A stretch of DNA of 48,684 bases. Origin: Spirochaetales bacterium (lineage in GTDB: Bacteria; Spirochaetota; Spirochaetia; SZUA-6; JAFGRV01). Shown here piece by piece: positions 16,642-26,001 of this stretch. Numbering within the stretch: position 1 is the stretch's first letter; each line of letters begins with the position of its first letter. The notes under the pieces were generated by a model. That model was not told the DNA's origin. It was given only the letters and a program-made list of their open reading frames with translations, and made no database searches. A program made the position numbers and the translations under genes. Location: the NCBI GenBank assembly GCA_016937215.1, contig JAFGWI010000004.1, positions 1 through 48,684 of the forward strand, read 5' to 3'.

Positions 16642-19131
16642 ATGGATCTGATGCGCAAGCGAAAACATCTTGTTGTTTCATTACTCATATTTACATTTTT
16701 TTTCTGTTCAGTTTTGGCAGTCGTAACCGGGCTTTTTCTTGTTACCTCCTGGAATTGGAAATTCATCGAAAATGAAATAACTCCCATCAGATCGGCTTTA
16801 CCGACTCTTGTCTTTGATAGGCATAATCAATTGATTACTGAATTTTTTTCAGAAGAAAAACGCGAAGTGATATCCCTCGAAGAAGTCCCTGAGTATTTGG
16901 TTTTCGCGATACTTACTCGGGAAGATCGCCGATTTTTTGAGCACTCTGGATTTGATATCACCCGTCTCTTCAAAGCAGTTCTCGATATTGTCAGTGGAGA
17001 TTATTCAGGCGGCGCCAGTACGATTACCCAGCAAGTAGCCGGAAACCGCTTTCTGAATCGTCAGGAATTGACCTTGCGCAGAAAAATCCTCGAACTCTGG
17101 TATGCTCTGCAAGTGGAAAAGCAATATACAAAACAGGAAATACTTGAATTTTATATCAATGAAGTCCCCTTTGGCGGTGGAACCAATGGGGTCGAAGCAG
17201 CCGCACAGTTTTATTTTCAAAAATCTGCCAGGGAAATCTCTTTGGCCGAATCGGTTTTGCTGGCCAATGTTATTGCCAATCACTTCATATACTCGCCCAT
17301 CAAAAGCCCTAATATTTCCAAAAAGCGGCAGCTAGAAATTCTCGGGCAAATGGTCGAGCTTGGCTATGTCAGCCAGGAAGAAGCGGATTTGAGCTTTTAT
17401 CAGTACTGGCAAGGTTACAAAGGAAATCGTTTTCCTTCGGAAAGTGCCTGGATGAATCGTGATGACAAGGCCCCCTGGTTTAGTTGGTATCTTCAGGATG
17501 AATTGGCAGATCTGAGGCTTAATTCCGATGATATTTTAAAAGGCGGATTACGCGTTTATACAACCCTTGATCTGGAATATCAGGCAGCCGCTGATAACAT
17601 GATGTCCCAAGGGCTTTCCTATGCCAATAAAGCCTACGAGAGAAACAATCAAATACGAAGCATGGCCGGCGACAAATTGTACACCCCGGTCATCAACTTG
17701 CTTGCTCTGGGTTTTAACCTGAAAGATTTGCGAACAGCCAGCAGCAAAGAAAGAAATTTGTTAAAAAAATATTTCCGAGAAAACATCAACCCTTTGATTG
17801 ATGTTTTGGGTTTGACTTTGAATCGTCAGGACCTCATGGATGCTGCCGCGAGAAGCTTTGTTGTAGAAGAGCAGATCTCCCATACCAACAAAGTAGAAGG
17901 GGCCCTGGTGTCCATAGACTCGCATACAGGCCATATCCTGGCCATGATCGGAGGATCCAGGCTGGACTCAAAAAATAACTGGTTTAACCGCGCTGTTGAC
18001 GGGAATATCCAGCCAGGATCATTGTTTAAACCCCTTTATTACGCGGCAGCCATTAACACGAAAAAATTTGACGCTGCCTCGGTGTTTATTGACAGACCCC
18101 TTGCCTTTGAAAACGGTGAAAACACCTATTACATTCCGCAGAATTATAAAGGCCTGTGGCATGGGCAGGTTCTGTTAAGAGAAGCCCTTGCAGAGTCCAT
18201 GAATGTACCCTCATTAAAGCTCCTTCACTCTATTGGTTATGACACAGCCATAGATCAATCTGCTGCCCTTCTTGGTATTACCGATCCATTTGTTATTGAA
18301 AACAGCTTTCCTCGAATCATGCCCCTGGGGCTTGGCATTATTCAGGTGGCCCCATTGCAGATTGCCAGAGCCTACGCCTCCTTTCCAAACGGAGGAAAGG
18401 AAGTTGTACCTGTTGCTATTCGATATATTGAAGATCGTTATGGTAAGGTTATACTTGAGCCGGAAAAACAAATTCTTAACGCGCAAAAACGAAAAGCAAG
18501 CGCTGCTCAACTTTTGAGCCCCCAGGCTGCTTATATCATGTGTTCAATACTTGAAGGAACCATAAAACAGGGGACCTTGGCTGGTTCTGAATACTGGACT
18601 GGCGGATGGGATGATCGGCCTGTTGCGGGAAAAACCGGGACAACCCAGAACTGGTCAGCTGCATGGACATGCGGTTTTACCAATCAGGTTACAACAGCAT
18701 TGTGGTTTGGTTTTGATCAAGGCAATCGTTCGCTGGGGAATGATTTGACTGGCGCGAGCCTTGCCGGCCGTTTCTGGGCCACCTACATGAAAGAAATCCA
18801 TGAGGATTTGCCAAAAGAAAAATTCAGTGAACCAGCAGCAGGAATCGGCAGGGTAACTGTCTGTTCCTTATCGGGCGATTTGCCAAGCCCTGAAGGTTAT
18901 TGTGACGGCCATATTTATGAAGAGCTCTTTATTGAAGGTACCCAGCCGCGTGAGTACTGCGCTATCCATAAGCTGGAGCATGAAAACAGTGAACTGGCAA
19001 AACAGAAGCTGGAAAACCGGATTTTGTCGCTTTGGCTGGATCAGGATAACCCCTTTAAGCTCACAGAGCCTAATCCTAAAGAAGGCTATTTTCTGAAAGA
19101 GCAGGAATCGAATTTCTATCAGTCAAATTGA
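16642..19131 (+). CDS. Class A penicillin-binding protein (glycosyltransferase plus transpeptidase)
   Basis: An 829-aa bifunctional enzyme that polymerises and crosslinks peptidoglycan at the outer face of the inner membrane. One N-terminal membrane anchor (about 8-32) precedes a GT51 domain (about 70-250) with catalytic Glu94 in REDRRFFEHSGFD and GGASTITQQVAGN. The transpeptidase domain has S460-L-F-K (acyl-serine), S519-M-N and K664-TGT. A C-terminal extension with four cysteines (about 740-785) follows. The GT51 sequence style reminds me of spirochaetal PBP1. It ends one base before the converging spike gene, with no room for a terminator between them. Confidence 0.93.
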   Translation: MDLMRKRKHLVVSLLIFTFFFCSVLAVVTGLFLVTSWNWKFIENEITPIRSALPTLVFDRHNQLITEFFSEEKREVISLEEVPEYLVFAILTREDRRFFEHSGFDITRLFKAVLDIVSGDYSGGASTITQQVAGNRFLNRQELTLRRKILELWYALQVEKQYTKQEILEFYINEVPFGGGTNGVEAAAQFYFQKSAREISLAESVLLANVIANHFIYSPIKSPNISKKRQLEILGQMVELGYVSQEEADLSFYQYWQGYKGNRFPSESAWMNRDDKAPWFSWYLQDELADLRLNSDDILKGGLRVYTTLDLEYQAAADNMMSQGLSYANKAYERNNQIRSMAGDKLYTPVINLLALGFNLKDLRTASSKERNLLKKYFRENINPLIDVLGLTLNRQDLMDAAARSFVVEEQISHTNKVEGALVSIDSHTGHILAMIGGSRLDSKNNWFNRAVDGNIQPGSLFKPLYYAAAINTKKFDAASVFIDRPLAFENGENTYYIPQNYKGLWHGQVLLREALAESMNVPSLKLLHSIGYDTAIDQSAALLGITDPFVIENSFPRIMPLGLGIIQVAPLQIARAYASFPNGGKEVVPVAIRYIEDRYGKVILEPEKQILNAQKRKASAAQLLSPQAAYIMCSILEGTIKQGTLAGSEYWTGGWDDRPVAGKTGTTQNWSAAWTCGFTNQVTTALWFGFDQGNRSLGNDLTGASLAGRFWATYMKEIHEDLPKEKFSEPAAGIGRVTVCSLSGDLPSPEGYCDGHIYEELFIEGTQPREYCAIHKLEHENSELAKQKLENRILSLWLDQDNPFKLTEPNPKEGYFLKEQESNFYQSN

Positions 19132-19132
19132 A

Positions 19133-19780
19133 TTAATTTAATTTAATGCTTTGCCCCTCAAGAGAAATGGAATTGCTTCCCTCGATGGTAATGTCTTTGC
19201 TGCTTTCCTGTTTGATGTTTTCAGCCTCAAGGGAAAAAGCTTTTTCAGCCTTGAATTCAATTTCTTCGGCGTCAAAACTGATCACACCCTTGGCATTAAT
19301 GGAAAGGTCCTTGTCTGTTTCAATGTTAATAAGTTCATCACCGATGAGCATTTCTATTCTTGTTTTGGCATCAGGGCTCAAAAGCTGGATTTTTTCTTCG
19401 CCATCAGTATCATCAAGAATAATCCGAAGTCCGCTTCGGCTTCTGACAAAATGAAGGCTGTTATTACCATCATCGTTTAAGTCCGCGTCGGAATTTTCTT
19501 CAGTTACCGGCGGCTTAATGTTCTGGTTATACATGGAACCGAGCACAACGCCTTTTTCAAGTTCCTTGTCAAAGAACATCACCACCACAACATCTTCCAG
19601 CTCGGGCAGGCAGAAGGCGCCTATAGAATCTCCCGCAAAGGGGGTAAGAACCGGAAGCCAGTCGCTTTGGGTGTCAGCGCCTCCTTCGAGTTCAGGCAGG
19701 CTTACCTTAATTCTGCCCAGACCATCAGGATCCTGATTGTCACATACAATCCCGTGAAAAAAATTGGCATCTTTACTCAT
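19133..19780 (-). CDS. CIS central spike, gp5/VgrG-C-like
   Basis: A 215-aa protein. Residues about 5-95 form the gp5 OB-fold of phage baseplate spikes: FHGIVCDNQDPDGLGRIKV and WLPVLTPFAG...LPELEDVVVVMFF. The rest is a run of short alternating beta-strands (IEFKAEKAFSLEAENIK, then DITIEGSNSISLEG) expected to trimerise into a beta-helical needle. It lacks the gp27-like hub part, which is encoded separately at 35417-36457. It is read opposite to the CIS operon and separated from it by repeats and a methyltransferase gene. GGAGA lies 6 nt before the ATG. Confidence 0.85.
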   Translation of the reverse strand: MSKDANFFHGIVCDNQDPDGLGRIKVSLPELEGGADTQSDWLPVLTPFAGDSIGAFCLPELEDVVVVMFFDKELEKGVVLGSMYNQNIKPPVTEENSDADLNDDGNNSLHFVRSRSGLRIILDDTDGEEKIQLLSPDAKTRIEMLIGDELINIETDKDLSINAKGVISFDAEEIEFKAEKAFSLEAENIKQESSKDITIEGSNSISLEGQSIKLN

Positions 19781-19876
19781 TTTTATTCTCCATGTTTAAT
19801 AAAGTATATGTCTTTTTACTGTATCATTCGTGAAAAACCATAGATTATAAGTGTTTGTTCATCTGTTTTTGTATAA

Positions 19877-20031
19877 GGGCGTTACCTGCTTACACTCTGT
19901 TTCAGCAGGCCGGGCTATGCGTTACTCCGGCTATCGCCTCCGAAGGTTTTTGAGCGGAAGTTGTCCGCTCAAAAACGCTTTGCCCAGGAGGTTTTGAAAA
20001 ACCTCCTGGGCATAACTCCTATCCCTAACGC
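19877..20031 (+). repeat. Family A structured repeat, full copy 2
   Basis: Ends are GGGCGTTACCTGC and ATCCCTAACGC. Hairpins: CCTGCT/AGCAGG; a perfect 12-bp stem with 5-nt loop (19947-19958 with 19964-19975); a perfect 15-bp stem with GA centre (19981-19995 with 19998-20012). Geometry equals copy 1, but the 12- and 15-bp stem sequences are unrelated to those of copy 1. Confidence 0.85.
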
Positions 20032-20131
20032 TTGGCCCCCTTGGCCCGGTTTAGATAAACAATACACTCATATAATTTTAGCATAAATGACATTTTTATT
20101 ATACGTCAATAATGAAAAAAAAACAGATATT

Positions 20132-20395
20132 TCCCACTTTCCGCGTTAAAAAAATAATTTCTTATAGTATATAGAAATAGAAATTATGATTTGGCAAATC
20201 GTAATTTCTTAACAAAGCCAATTGCAAAAGTCCTGACATTTGCAATTAGCCGCTATCTGTAGAATAACAAGTTATTATCCGATAAAATGGAAACTTACAC
20301 ACAACTATAATGATTCTTGCAAAACCTGTGTTTTGCAAGAGCCTCAATTCTAAATAAAATAAAAAATCACCTAAATTCACAGAGTAATGCGGGAT
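20132..20395 (+). repeat. Family B repeat, longest copy
   Basis: Begins CCCACTTTCCGC, followed by AATTTCTTATA...AGAAATAGAAA, a GATTT/AAATC hairpin and TTTCTTAACAAAGC. Two more hairpins follow: AATTGCAAA/TTTGCAATT (20220-20228 with 20239-20247) and a perfect 11-bp TCTTGCAAAAC/GTTTTGCAAGA stem (20315-20340). It ends ACCTAAATTCACAGAGTAATGCGGG. Related sequence is found at 46441-46566, 48599-48684 and 203-267. No coding capacity. Confidence 0.7.
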
Positions 20396-20408
20396 ATTTT
20401 ACTAAAGT

Positions 20409-20966
20409 TCAAGGTTTTTTCGCGATAAAACCCGTATCCTGTCCACAGAAAACAGAGCTTTTTATCAGTTTAAAACAAGATTTTTGAATAAGATTGTCCA
20501 TAAAATCCGGTTTTAATCGTTTTAAAACCGTAATGATCAATTGGCCCTTTGGCTTTAATACCCTATAACATTGGTCGAGAATATTGTCTATAGAATCATC
20601 ACTTAGTCCTATGGCTGTAAAAGAAAGAACTTGGTCAAAGCTGTTGTCTTTAAAGGGCAAGTCGCTCATATTGCCGGTAATTAGATTGGGAATATTCTTT
20701 AACCGGGCCATTCTGATCATCTCGGTTGAAAAATCAATGCCATGATATTCAAATGAATCCAGAGCCATGCCCTTGCTTTTCAGATTATTCGCGATAAAAT
20801 CATATAGCAAAGCCGTTCCGCACCCTATATCAAGGATCCTGCTGAAAGAAGGCCATTGGTGTTGATTCAACATGATTTTATATTTTTCCAGCTGAATCTC
20901 TGCCAGTTGGCTATCGTAATTGTGAGCGCTTCTATTGTAACTGTTTTGAAGAATTGTATGATTCAT
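20409..20966 (-). CDS. SAM-dependent class I methyltransferase
   Basis: A 185-aa protein of the Methyltransf_11 type. Motif I is RILDIGCGTALL (43-54), followed by the acidic GIDFS loop, NMSDLPFKDNSFD and the VLKPKGQLIITVLKR strand. It lacks a substrate-binding extension, so the target cannot be named. It is divergent from the CIS operon, with about 145 bp between start codons, and lies between the CIS spike gene and the main operon. Involvement in the system is possible but unsupported. No clear ribosome site precedes the ATG. Confidence 0.8.
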   Translation of the reverse strand: MNHTILQNSYNRSAHNYDSQLAEIQLEKYKIMLNQHQWPSFSRILDIGCGTALLYDFIANNLKSKGMALDSFEYHGIDFSTEMIRMARLKNIPNLITGNMSDLPFKDNSFDQVLSFTAIGLSDDSIDNILDQCYRVLKPKGQLIITVLKRLKPDFMDNLIQKSCFKLIKSSVFCGQDTGFIAKKP

Positions 20967-21005
20967 GATAGATTTAAATTAATAAAAAAAATTTTTTTAT
21001 TTAAC

Positions 21006-21055
21006 TTGTGTTTTTTATGAATTCTGTGTTATATTAGTAAAATATATACTAATAT
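21006..21055 (+). promoter_or_regulatory. Candidate promoter and operator of the CIS operon
   Basis: A weak TTGTGT (21006-21011), 18-bp spacer and TATATT (21030-21035) precede the first CIS gene. The -10 overlaps a perfect inverted repeat, ATATTAGTA (21031-21039) and TACTAATAT (21047-21055), spaced by 7 bp. A dimeric repressor or activator could bind there. The leader would be about 70 nt. Confidence 0.4.
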
Positions 21056-21111
21056 TCAAGTATAAAAATCAAATAGGTTTGTAAAAATAAAAACCAAGCT
21101 AAGCAGATGTT

Positions 21112-21534
21112 ATGAAAAATGACAATTTCCTGGGCAAAGGTGTGGCTTTTCCGGTAAAAATCGGAGAGCAGGGGCGGTTTGACTGGGACACTAATGAAAA
21201 AAGTATCGAAAATTCTATTCGTGTTATTCTTGGCACCACTAAAGGAGAAAGAGTAATGCGGCCAGATTTTGGATGCGACTTGAACAATTTAATCTTTTCA
21301 CCAAATAGTTCCAAAACCTATGCTATGGCCAAACATTACATAGAAGAAGCGCTCCATAAATGGGAACACCGAATCATCCTTGAAGAAGTCATTGTACAGC
21401 CCGACCCCGAAGATGAAGTCAGAATTAATATTTCAATAAAATATAAAATAAGAAGCATTAATACCTATTTTAACATGGTATATCCATTTTATTTGGAAAG
21501 AGGAGAAAGTGATACCCAGTCCCAACTTGGATGA
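21112..21534 (+). CDS. CIS baseplate wedge protein, gp25/GPW family
   Basis: A 140-aa gp25-like protein (Afp9 equivalent) that initiates sheath assembly at the baseplate. Hallmarks are FLGKGVAFPVKIG near the start, SIRVILGTTKGERVMRPDFG in the middle and a following helical stretch. It is the first gene of the main CIS operon. It overlaps the next gene by 26 nt. A conserved lysozyme-fold Glu (GERVMRP) matches the family EPR-like core motif loosely. Confidence 0.92.
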   Translation: MKNDNFLGKGVAFPVKIGEQGRFDWDTNEKSIENSIRVILGTTKGERVMRPDFGCDLNNLIFSPNSSKTYAMAKHYIEEALHKWEHRIILEEVIVQPDPEDEVRINISIKYKIRSINTYFNMVYPFYLERGESDTQSQLG

Positions 21535-24500
21535 TAGAACATATAAGGATATCCTTAATCAAGCCATATCGTTGATTCCTCATTACTGCCCGGAGTGGAC
21601 CAACCATAATGTGACCGATCCCGGTATTACCCTATTGGAATTGTTTTCCTGGATGACCGAGATGACAATTTATCGTTTGAACAAAGTTCCGGAAAAAACC
21701 TATCTGGCTTTGCTGGATTTATTAGGTCTTACTCTTTCCCCACCTCAGTCAGCCAGGGTTATATTACGCTTTTATCCTGTTGAAGGCTATAAGGATAATG
21801 TCAGGCTTAAAAAACGTTTACAGGTTGGAACCGAGGCTAAAAAAGGCAAGGAAACCATTATTTTTGAAACGGAAAAAGCCATTTCAATCACCAATTTTAA
21901 TCTTGTTTCCTGCTATGGCCGTCATGAAGACAAAATCACCGATAATCTGGCAGAGCTGGAACGAAAAGGCGGCTTTAAAATTTTCAATGCTGCCGATGAA
22001 ATTGAACGTAAAATTTATCTGGAATCACCCATTTTCGGATTTTTGGCGGAACAGAATGTTGTATCCCTTACCTTTGACACAAGCTATAAAATTTCCTCTG
22101 TTAACGACGAAATTACGAATTTCCTATCCTGGGAATACTGGAACGGTGAAAAATGGGTCGATATTGAAGACCACGCTTCAATTCATCAAAACAAAAAAGA
22201 AGATAACCAGGTTTTTTTTCAGGGCCCTCTTGATATTACTGAAATTGATGTTCAGGGAAAAACCGGTTTTTATTTGCGGGCATCGGTTAAAAAAATTCCT
22301 CAACGCGCCCGTTGCTTTGAAGTGACCAATGTCAGAACAAAACTGATTTTTGTGGGAGACGGGCTTTCTCCGGATCAATGTCTTGGAAATGTTGAAAACA
22401 TGATTTTTACTCCCATTGATCTGGCTGTGGATTTTAAATTGTTTCCTGATTATCCCAAATATAACGATTCAATGTATCTTGGCAGCCGTGAAGTATTGAG
22501 TAAAAAGAATTCCCGGATCTCTATTCTCTTTGGTTTGAGTGAAATGAACGCGGAATTGAATATGAACCGGACGATTCAATATCGTTTTGAATTCTGGAAT
22601 GGGCGAGATTGGGTTGTTCTTGGTTCAACCAGCCCCATAAATCCGGCAAGGTCATTTGGTCAATACAACTTAAATGATGAAACCAAGGGTTTTACCAAAT
22701 CAGGTAAAATCGCTTTTGACTGCCCATCAGATATTAGCTATTGCGAAGTCAATGGCGAGGAAAATTACTGGATTCGAATCAGGATAGTGGCCGGCGATTT
22801 GGGAAAAGGCGGACAATTCCGAAAAAATGAAAATGGCACTATGGAGTGGACCTTTGATGAAAATATTTCATCGCCTTTATTTAACCGATTACGATTGTCC
22901 TATAATGCCAACAAGCAGCCTGTAGAGCGGCTTATCAGTTATGATAACTTTGCGTATCTTGACCATACAAGCATGATATCCAAGAACATGTCTTCTGAGG
23001 AAGAAAAAAAAGATGTGTCCTTGTTTACTCTGGATCCTGAAAAATTCCCGGTTGTGTATTTTGGTTTTGATAAATGTTTTCCAAACCGCGAAGGTTCAAT
23101 ATTTTTTAAAATCGATGAAAAAGACAAAATACTGGAATCGGCAAATTATTATGTGCGAAAAGATTATGCGGGAAAGCGTTTAAAACGATTCTTAACCTTG
23201 AATTGGCAGTACTGGAACGGAAAAAAATATGCTCCCATGTCGGTAAATGATTATACTGACAGTTTTCATGAATCAGGCTTTGTTGAGTTTACTTTGCCTG
23301 AGGATTTTGTTTCCCATGATGATTTTGGCAAGGATCTTTTCTGGATACGCTTGGTCTTTGAAGCAGGCAGTTTTGAGACTATGCCTGTAATTAACAACAT
23401 TCTATTGAATAGTGTTTACGGCCTTCATCAAAGGACCTATGGCCGTGAAATTCTGGGCGGTTCAAGTGGTTTGCCAAACCAGCAGTTTGAAATTATCCGG
23501 CGTCCGATACTCCCCGGTTTAAACCTTGTGGTCAAGGAGCCTCTTATGCCACCGGAGAAGGAACGTCTGGACTTGGAAGCAGAAGAAGGTTCCGATGCTA
23601 TCAGTTTGCGTAAAAACAGCAAAGCAAAAGATGAAGTTTTTGTTCGATATCATCGAGTTGATAATTTCTTGTCTTCAAAGTCCTATTCAAGGCACTATGT
23701 CCTGGATTTTCAGAATAATTGCATTATTTTTGGAGACGGAGTAAAAGGTTGCATTCCGCCTCGATCAAAAAACAATATCATTATAGAGGAATATTGTACT
23801 GGTGGCGGTGAAATTGGAAATATTGGTTCCGGTACTGTGAGGGTTTTAAGAGAAAATGTTCCTTTTTTGGCAGGGGTTGAAAATCCCTATCCTGCTGAAG
23901 GTGGGGCCGACCTGGAAGGGGTTCAAAGCCTTAAGGCTCGTGCTGCTGGCATCATGAAAAGTTTGAATCGTGCTGTAACAGCCGAAGACTATGAATGGCT
24001 TGCACTAGAAGCATCTGCCTCTGTTGCCAGGGCAAAATGTCTGAGCAAACTTACAGGCAATGGTGAGGTTCGAGTTATTATTGTTCCAAGAATCTTCGGC
24101 GAAAAGGATGTTTCTCTTAAACCTTTTCCCACACAAGAACTGCTTCGACGTGTTAAAGCCTATCTTTCTGAAAGAAAATTGATTGGTACAAAATTAAGAG
24201 TCGAAGCCCCTGTTTATATTGATCTGACGATTACCGCTAAAGTGGTAATGCGAAAAGAAATCCTTGAGAGTGGGTATATTAAGGAAAAAGTGCAGGAAGT
24301 CGTTCAAAAAAACCTGCATCCCATTTATGGAGGGTCAAATAAAAACGGCTGGGGTTTTGGTATGCCTTTGCAAAAGGATTTTATTGGAGCGGTTATAGAG
24401 AATATTCCTGAAATTCATCATGTTGAAGAAATTATTATGAAAAACATGAAAACCGGTTTTGAGGATGATGTCATAACACCGGGAGAAGATTCTTTGATTT

Positions 24501-24544
24501 TTGTTAAAGAAGTTTTGGTTGAAGAAAGGAAAAGTGTTTATTAA
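21509..24544 (+). CDS. CIS baseplate J-like protein, Afp11/gp6 type
   Basis: A 1011-aa wedge protein that forms the baseplate ring. The N-terminus has the typical NVTDPGITLLELFSWMTE (residues about 31-48) and YRLNKVPEKTYLALLDLLG. The C-terminal half (about 750-1000) contains the baseplate-J pattern: GGGADLEGVQSLKARAA-like region, AVTAEDYEWLAL, then an arm with ERKLIGTKLRV. The middle contains several YWNG modules (EYWNGEKW, FWNGRDW, YWNGKKY), which look like repeated domains typical of long Afp11-like proteins. GTG start, preceded by AGAGGAGA. Confidence 0.9.
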   Translation: MIPSPNLDDRTYKDILNQAISLIPHYCPEWTNHNVTDPGITLLELFSWMTEMTIYRLNKVPEKTYLALLDLLGLTLSPPQSARVILRFYPVEGYKDNVRLKKRLQVGTEAKKGKETIIFETEKAISITNFNLVSCYGRHEDKITDNLAELERKGGFKIFNAADEIERKIYLESPIFGFLAEQNVVSLTFDTSYKISSVNDEITNFLSWEYWNGEKWVDIEDHASIHQNKKEDNQVFFQGPLDITEIDVQGKTGFYLRASVKKIPQRARCFEVTNVRTKLIFVGDGLSPDQCLGNVENMIFTPIDLAVDFKLFPDYPKYNDSMYLGSREVLSKKNSRISILFGLSEMNAELNMNRTIQYRFEFWNGRDWVVLGSTSPINPARSFGQYNLNDETKGFTKSGKIAFDCPSDISYCEVNGEENYWIRIRIVAGDLGKGGQFRKNENGTMEWTFDENISSPLFNRLRLSYNANKQPVERLISYDNFAYLDHTSMISKNMSSEEEKKDVSLFTLDPEKFPVVYFGFDKCFPNREGSIFFKIDEKDKILESANYYVRKDYAGKRLKRFLTLNWQYWNGKKYAPMSVNDYTDSFHESGFVEFTLPEDFVSHDDFGKDLFWIRLVFEAGSFETMPVINNILLNSVYGLHQRTYGREILGGSSGLPNQQFEIIRRPILPGLNLVVKEPLMPPEKERLDLEAEEGSDAISLRKNSKAKDEVFVRYHRVDNFLSSKSYSRHYVLDFQNNCIIFGDGVKGCIPPRSKNNIIIEEYCTGGGEIGNIGSGTVRVLRENVPFLAGVENPYPAEGGADLEGVQSLKARAAGIMKSLNRAVTAEDYEWLALEASASVARAKCLSKLTGNGEVRVIIVPRIFGEKDVSLKPFPTQELLRRVKAYLSERKLIGTKLRVEAPVYIDLTITAKVVMRKEILESGYIKEKVQEVVQKNLHPIYGGSNKNGWGFGMPLQKDFIGAVIENIPEIHHVEEIIMKNMKTGFEDDVITPGEDSLIFVKEVLVEERKSVY

Positions 24545-24742
24545 GGTTTTTTAAGTTTGTATAACAGAACTGCATTTTTTTGAGTTTAACGACTTTGATT
24601 AAGTGGGGGTTGAAATCGGAAATAATGTGTTGTTTGATGATAATACAATAGGGATGATAAAATAAATAGGGTTAATGCGCGGATTTTTCTGCACTTATAA
24701 CGAATTGATAAAAAAAAATTATATTAAATTAAGGAGAAGTAT

Positions 24743-25972
24743 ATGCCTAATTACTTAACACCTGGAGTTTATGTAGAAGAAGTCTCCAGTGGAAACAAGC
24801 CGATTGAAGCAGGGGCGACCAATGTAGTTGGCTTTCTTGGAATTGCCCAAAAAGGACCCATAAATGAGCCAACACTGGTAACCAACTGGACTCAGTATTC
24901 GAAGATTTTCGGAGGAATGCACCGAGGTGGATGGCTGGGCCATGCGGTTTATCAATTTTTCCAGAACGGCGGAACCAAATGTTACATCAACAATTTAGAT
25001 GAGTCCAAATTCAAGGAAGCAGCGAAGCCCGAAGCCAAAGCAGAAGCAAAAGAAGGTGCTAAAGCAGAAGGAAAAACTGAGGCAAAAAAAGAAGAATATA
25101 TCATCAAAAATCCCGACAACATGACCAAACTTATCATGGGTAAGGATGACGGACCAGGAAAACGAACCGGTCTTTTTGCCTTTAATCCTATTACTGATAT
25201 ATCAATTGTTTGCGCTCCTGGTGTTGATGATCCTGCAGCTCAGGATGCTATTTTAAGCCATTGTGAACAGAATCGTTTCCGTGTCGCGGTTCTTGATGCA
25301 CCGGAAACCCTGGATAAAGGGATTGATACCATTCCAATGCCAAGGGATTCAACCATGGGTGCCTACTATTTCCCCTATATTAAAATGTATGATCCTGAAG
25401 CAGACAAGGAAATCTTTGCTCCTCCAAGTGGTGGTGTGGCCGGTGTATATGGTCGTGTTGACAGTACTCGCGGTGTTCATAAAGCTCCTGCTAATGAAAT
25501 TTTTCGCTGCGCCACTGGTGTAAAATATCCATTAACCGATGCAGAGCAAGAGCTTCTTAATCCAAAGGGAATCAACTGTATTCGCGAGTTTGAAGGCCGA
25601 GGCATCCGTGTTTGGGGCGCGCGTACCTTTAGTTCCGATGCGGAATGGAGGTACATCAATGTGCGAAGATTATTCTGTATGGTTGAAAAAGCAATTCAAG
25701 ATGGTACCAACTGGGTTGTTTTTGAACCAAATACACGAGCATTATGGAAACAGATTGTTCGAAACCTCACAGCCTTTTTATTAAGAATATGGAAGGACGG
25801 CGCTCTTTTTGGAGACTCGCCTGAAGAGGCTTTTTATGTGCGCTGTGATGATGAATTAAACCCGCCGGAGTCTATTGATGCCGGTTATGTTGTTTGTGAA
25901 TTGGGAATTGCACCAGCAAAACCTGCGGAATTCGTTGTATTTAGAATTTCTCAGAAAACGCTAGGTGATTAA
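24743..25972 (+). CDS. CIS sheath protein 1
   Basis: A 409-aa contractile sheath subunit. The N-terminus PNYLTPGVYVEEVSSGNKPIE and the C-terminal GIRVWGARTFSSDAEWRYINVRR with NPPESIDAGYV are signatures of the phage/Afp sheath family. Residues about 91-118 hold a low-complexity Ala/Lys/Glu-rich insert. It lacks the extra domain of sheath 2. It forms a pair with the tube gene behind it. A strong AAGGAG precedes the ATG after a 198-bp gap with no gene, so it may have its own promoter. Major structural protein, expected to be highly expressed. Confidence 0.95.
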   Translation: MPNYLTPGVYVEEVSSGNKPIEAGATNVVGFLGIAQKGPINEPTLVTNWTQYSKIFGGMHRGGWLGHAVYQFFQNGGTKCYINNLDESKFKEAAKPEAKAEAKEGAKAEGKTEAKKEEYIIKNPDNMTKLIMGKDDGPGKRTGLFAFNPITDISIVCAPGVDDPAAQDAILSHCEQNRFRVAVLDAPETLDKGIDTIPMPRDSTMGAYYFPYIKMYDPEADKEIFAPPSGGVAGVYGRVDSTRGVHKAPANEIFRCATGVKYPLTDAEQELLNPKGINCIREFEGRGIRVWGARTFSSDAEWRYINVRRLFCMVEKAIQDGTNWVVFEPNTRALWKQIVRNLTAFLLRIWKDGALFGDSPEEAFYVRCDDELNPPESIDAGYVVCELGIAPAKPAEFVVFRISQKTLGD

Positions 25973-26001
25973 TATTAAAAACTTATAACAAGGAGAGAAC
26001 C

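Larger units (their letters stand above)
19781..20408. other. 628-bp repeat-filled gap
   Basis: No gene. It contains a full family A repeat (19877-20031) and a full family B repeat (about 20132-20395), which nearly abuts the end of the methyltransferase gene. Confidence 0.7.
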
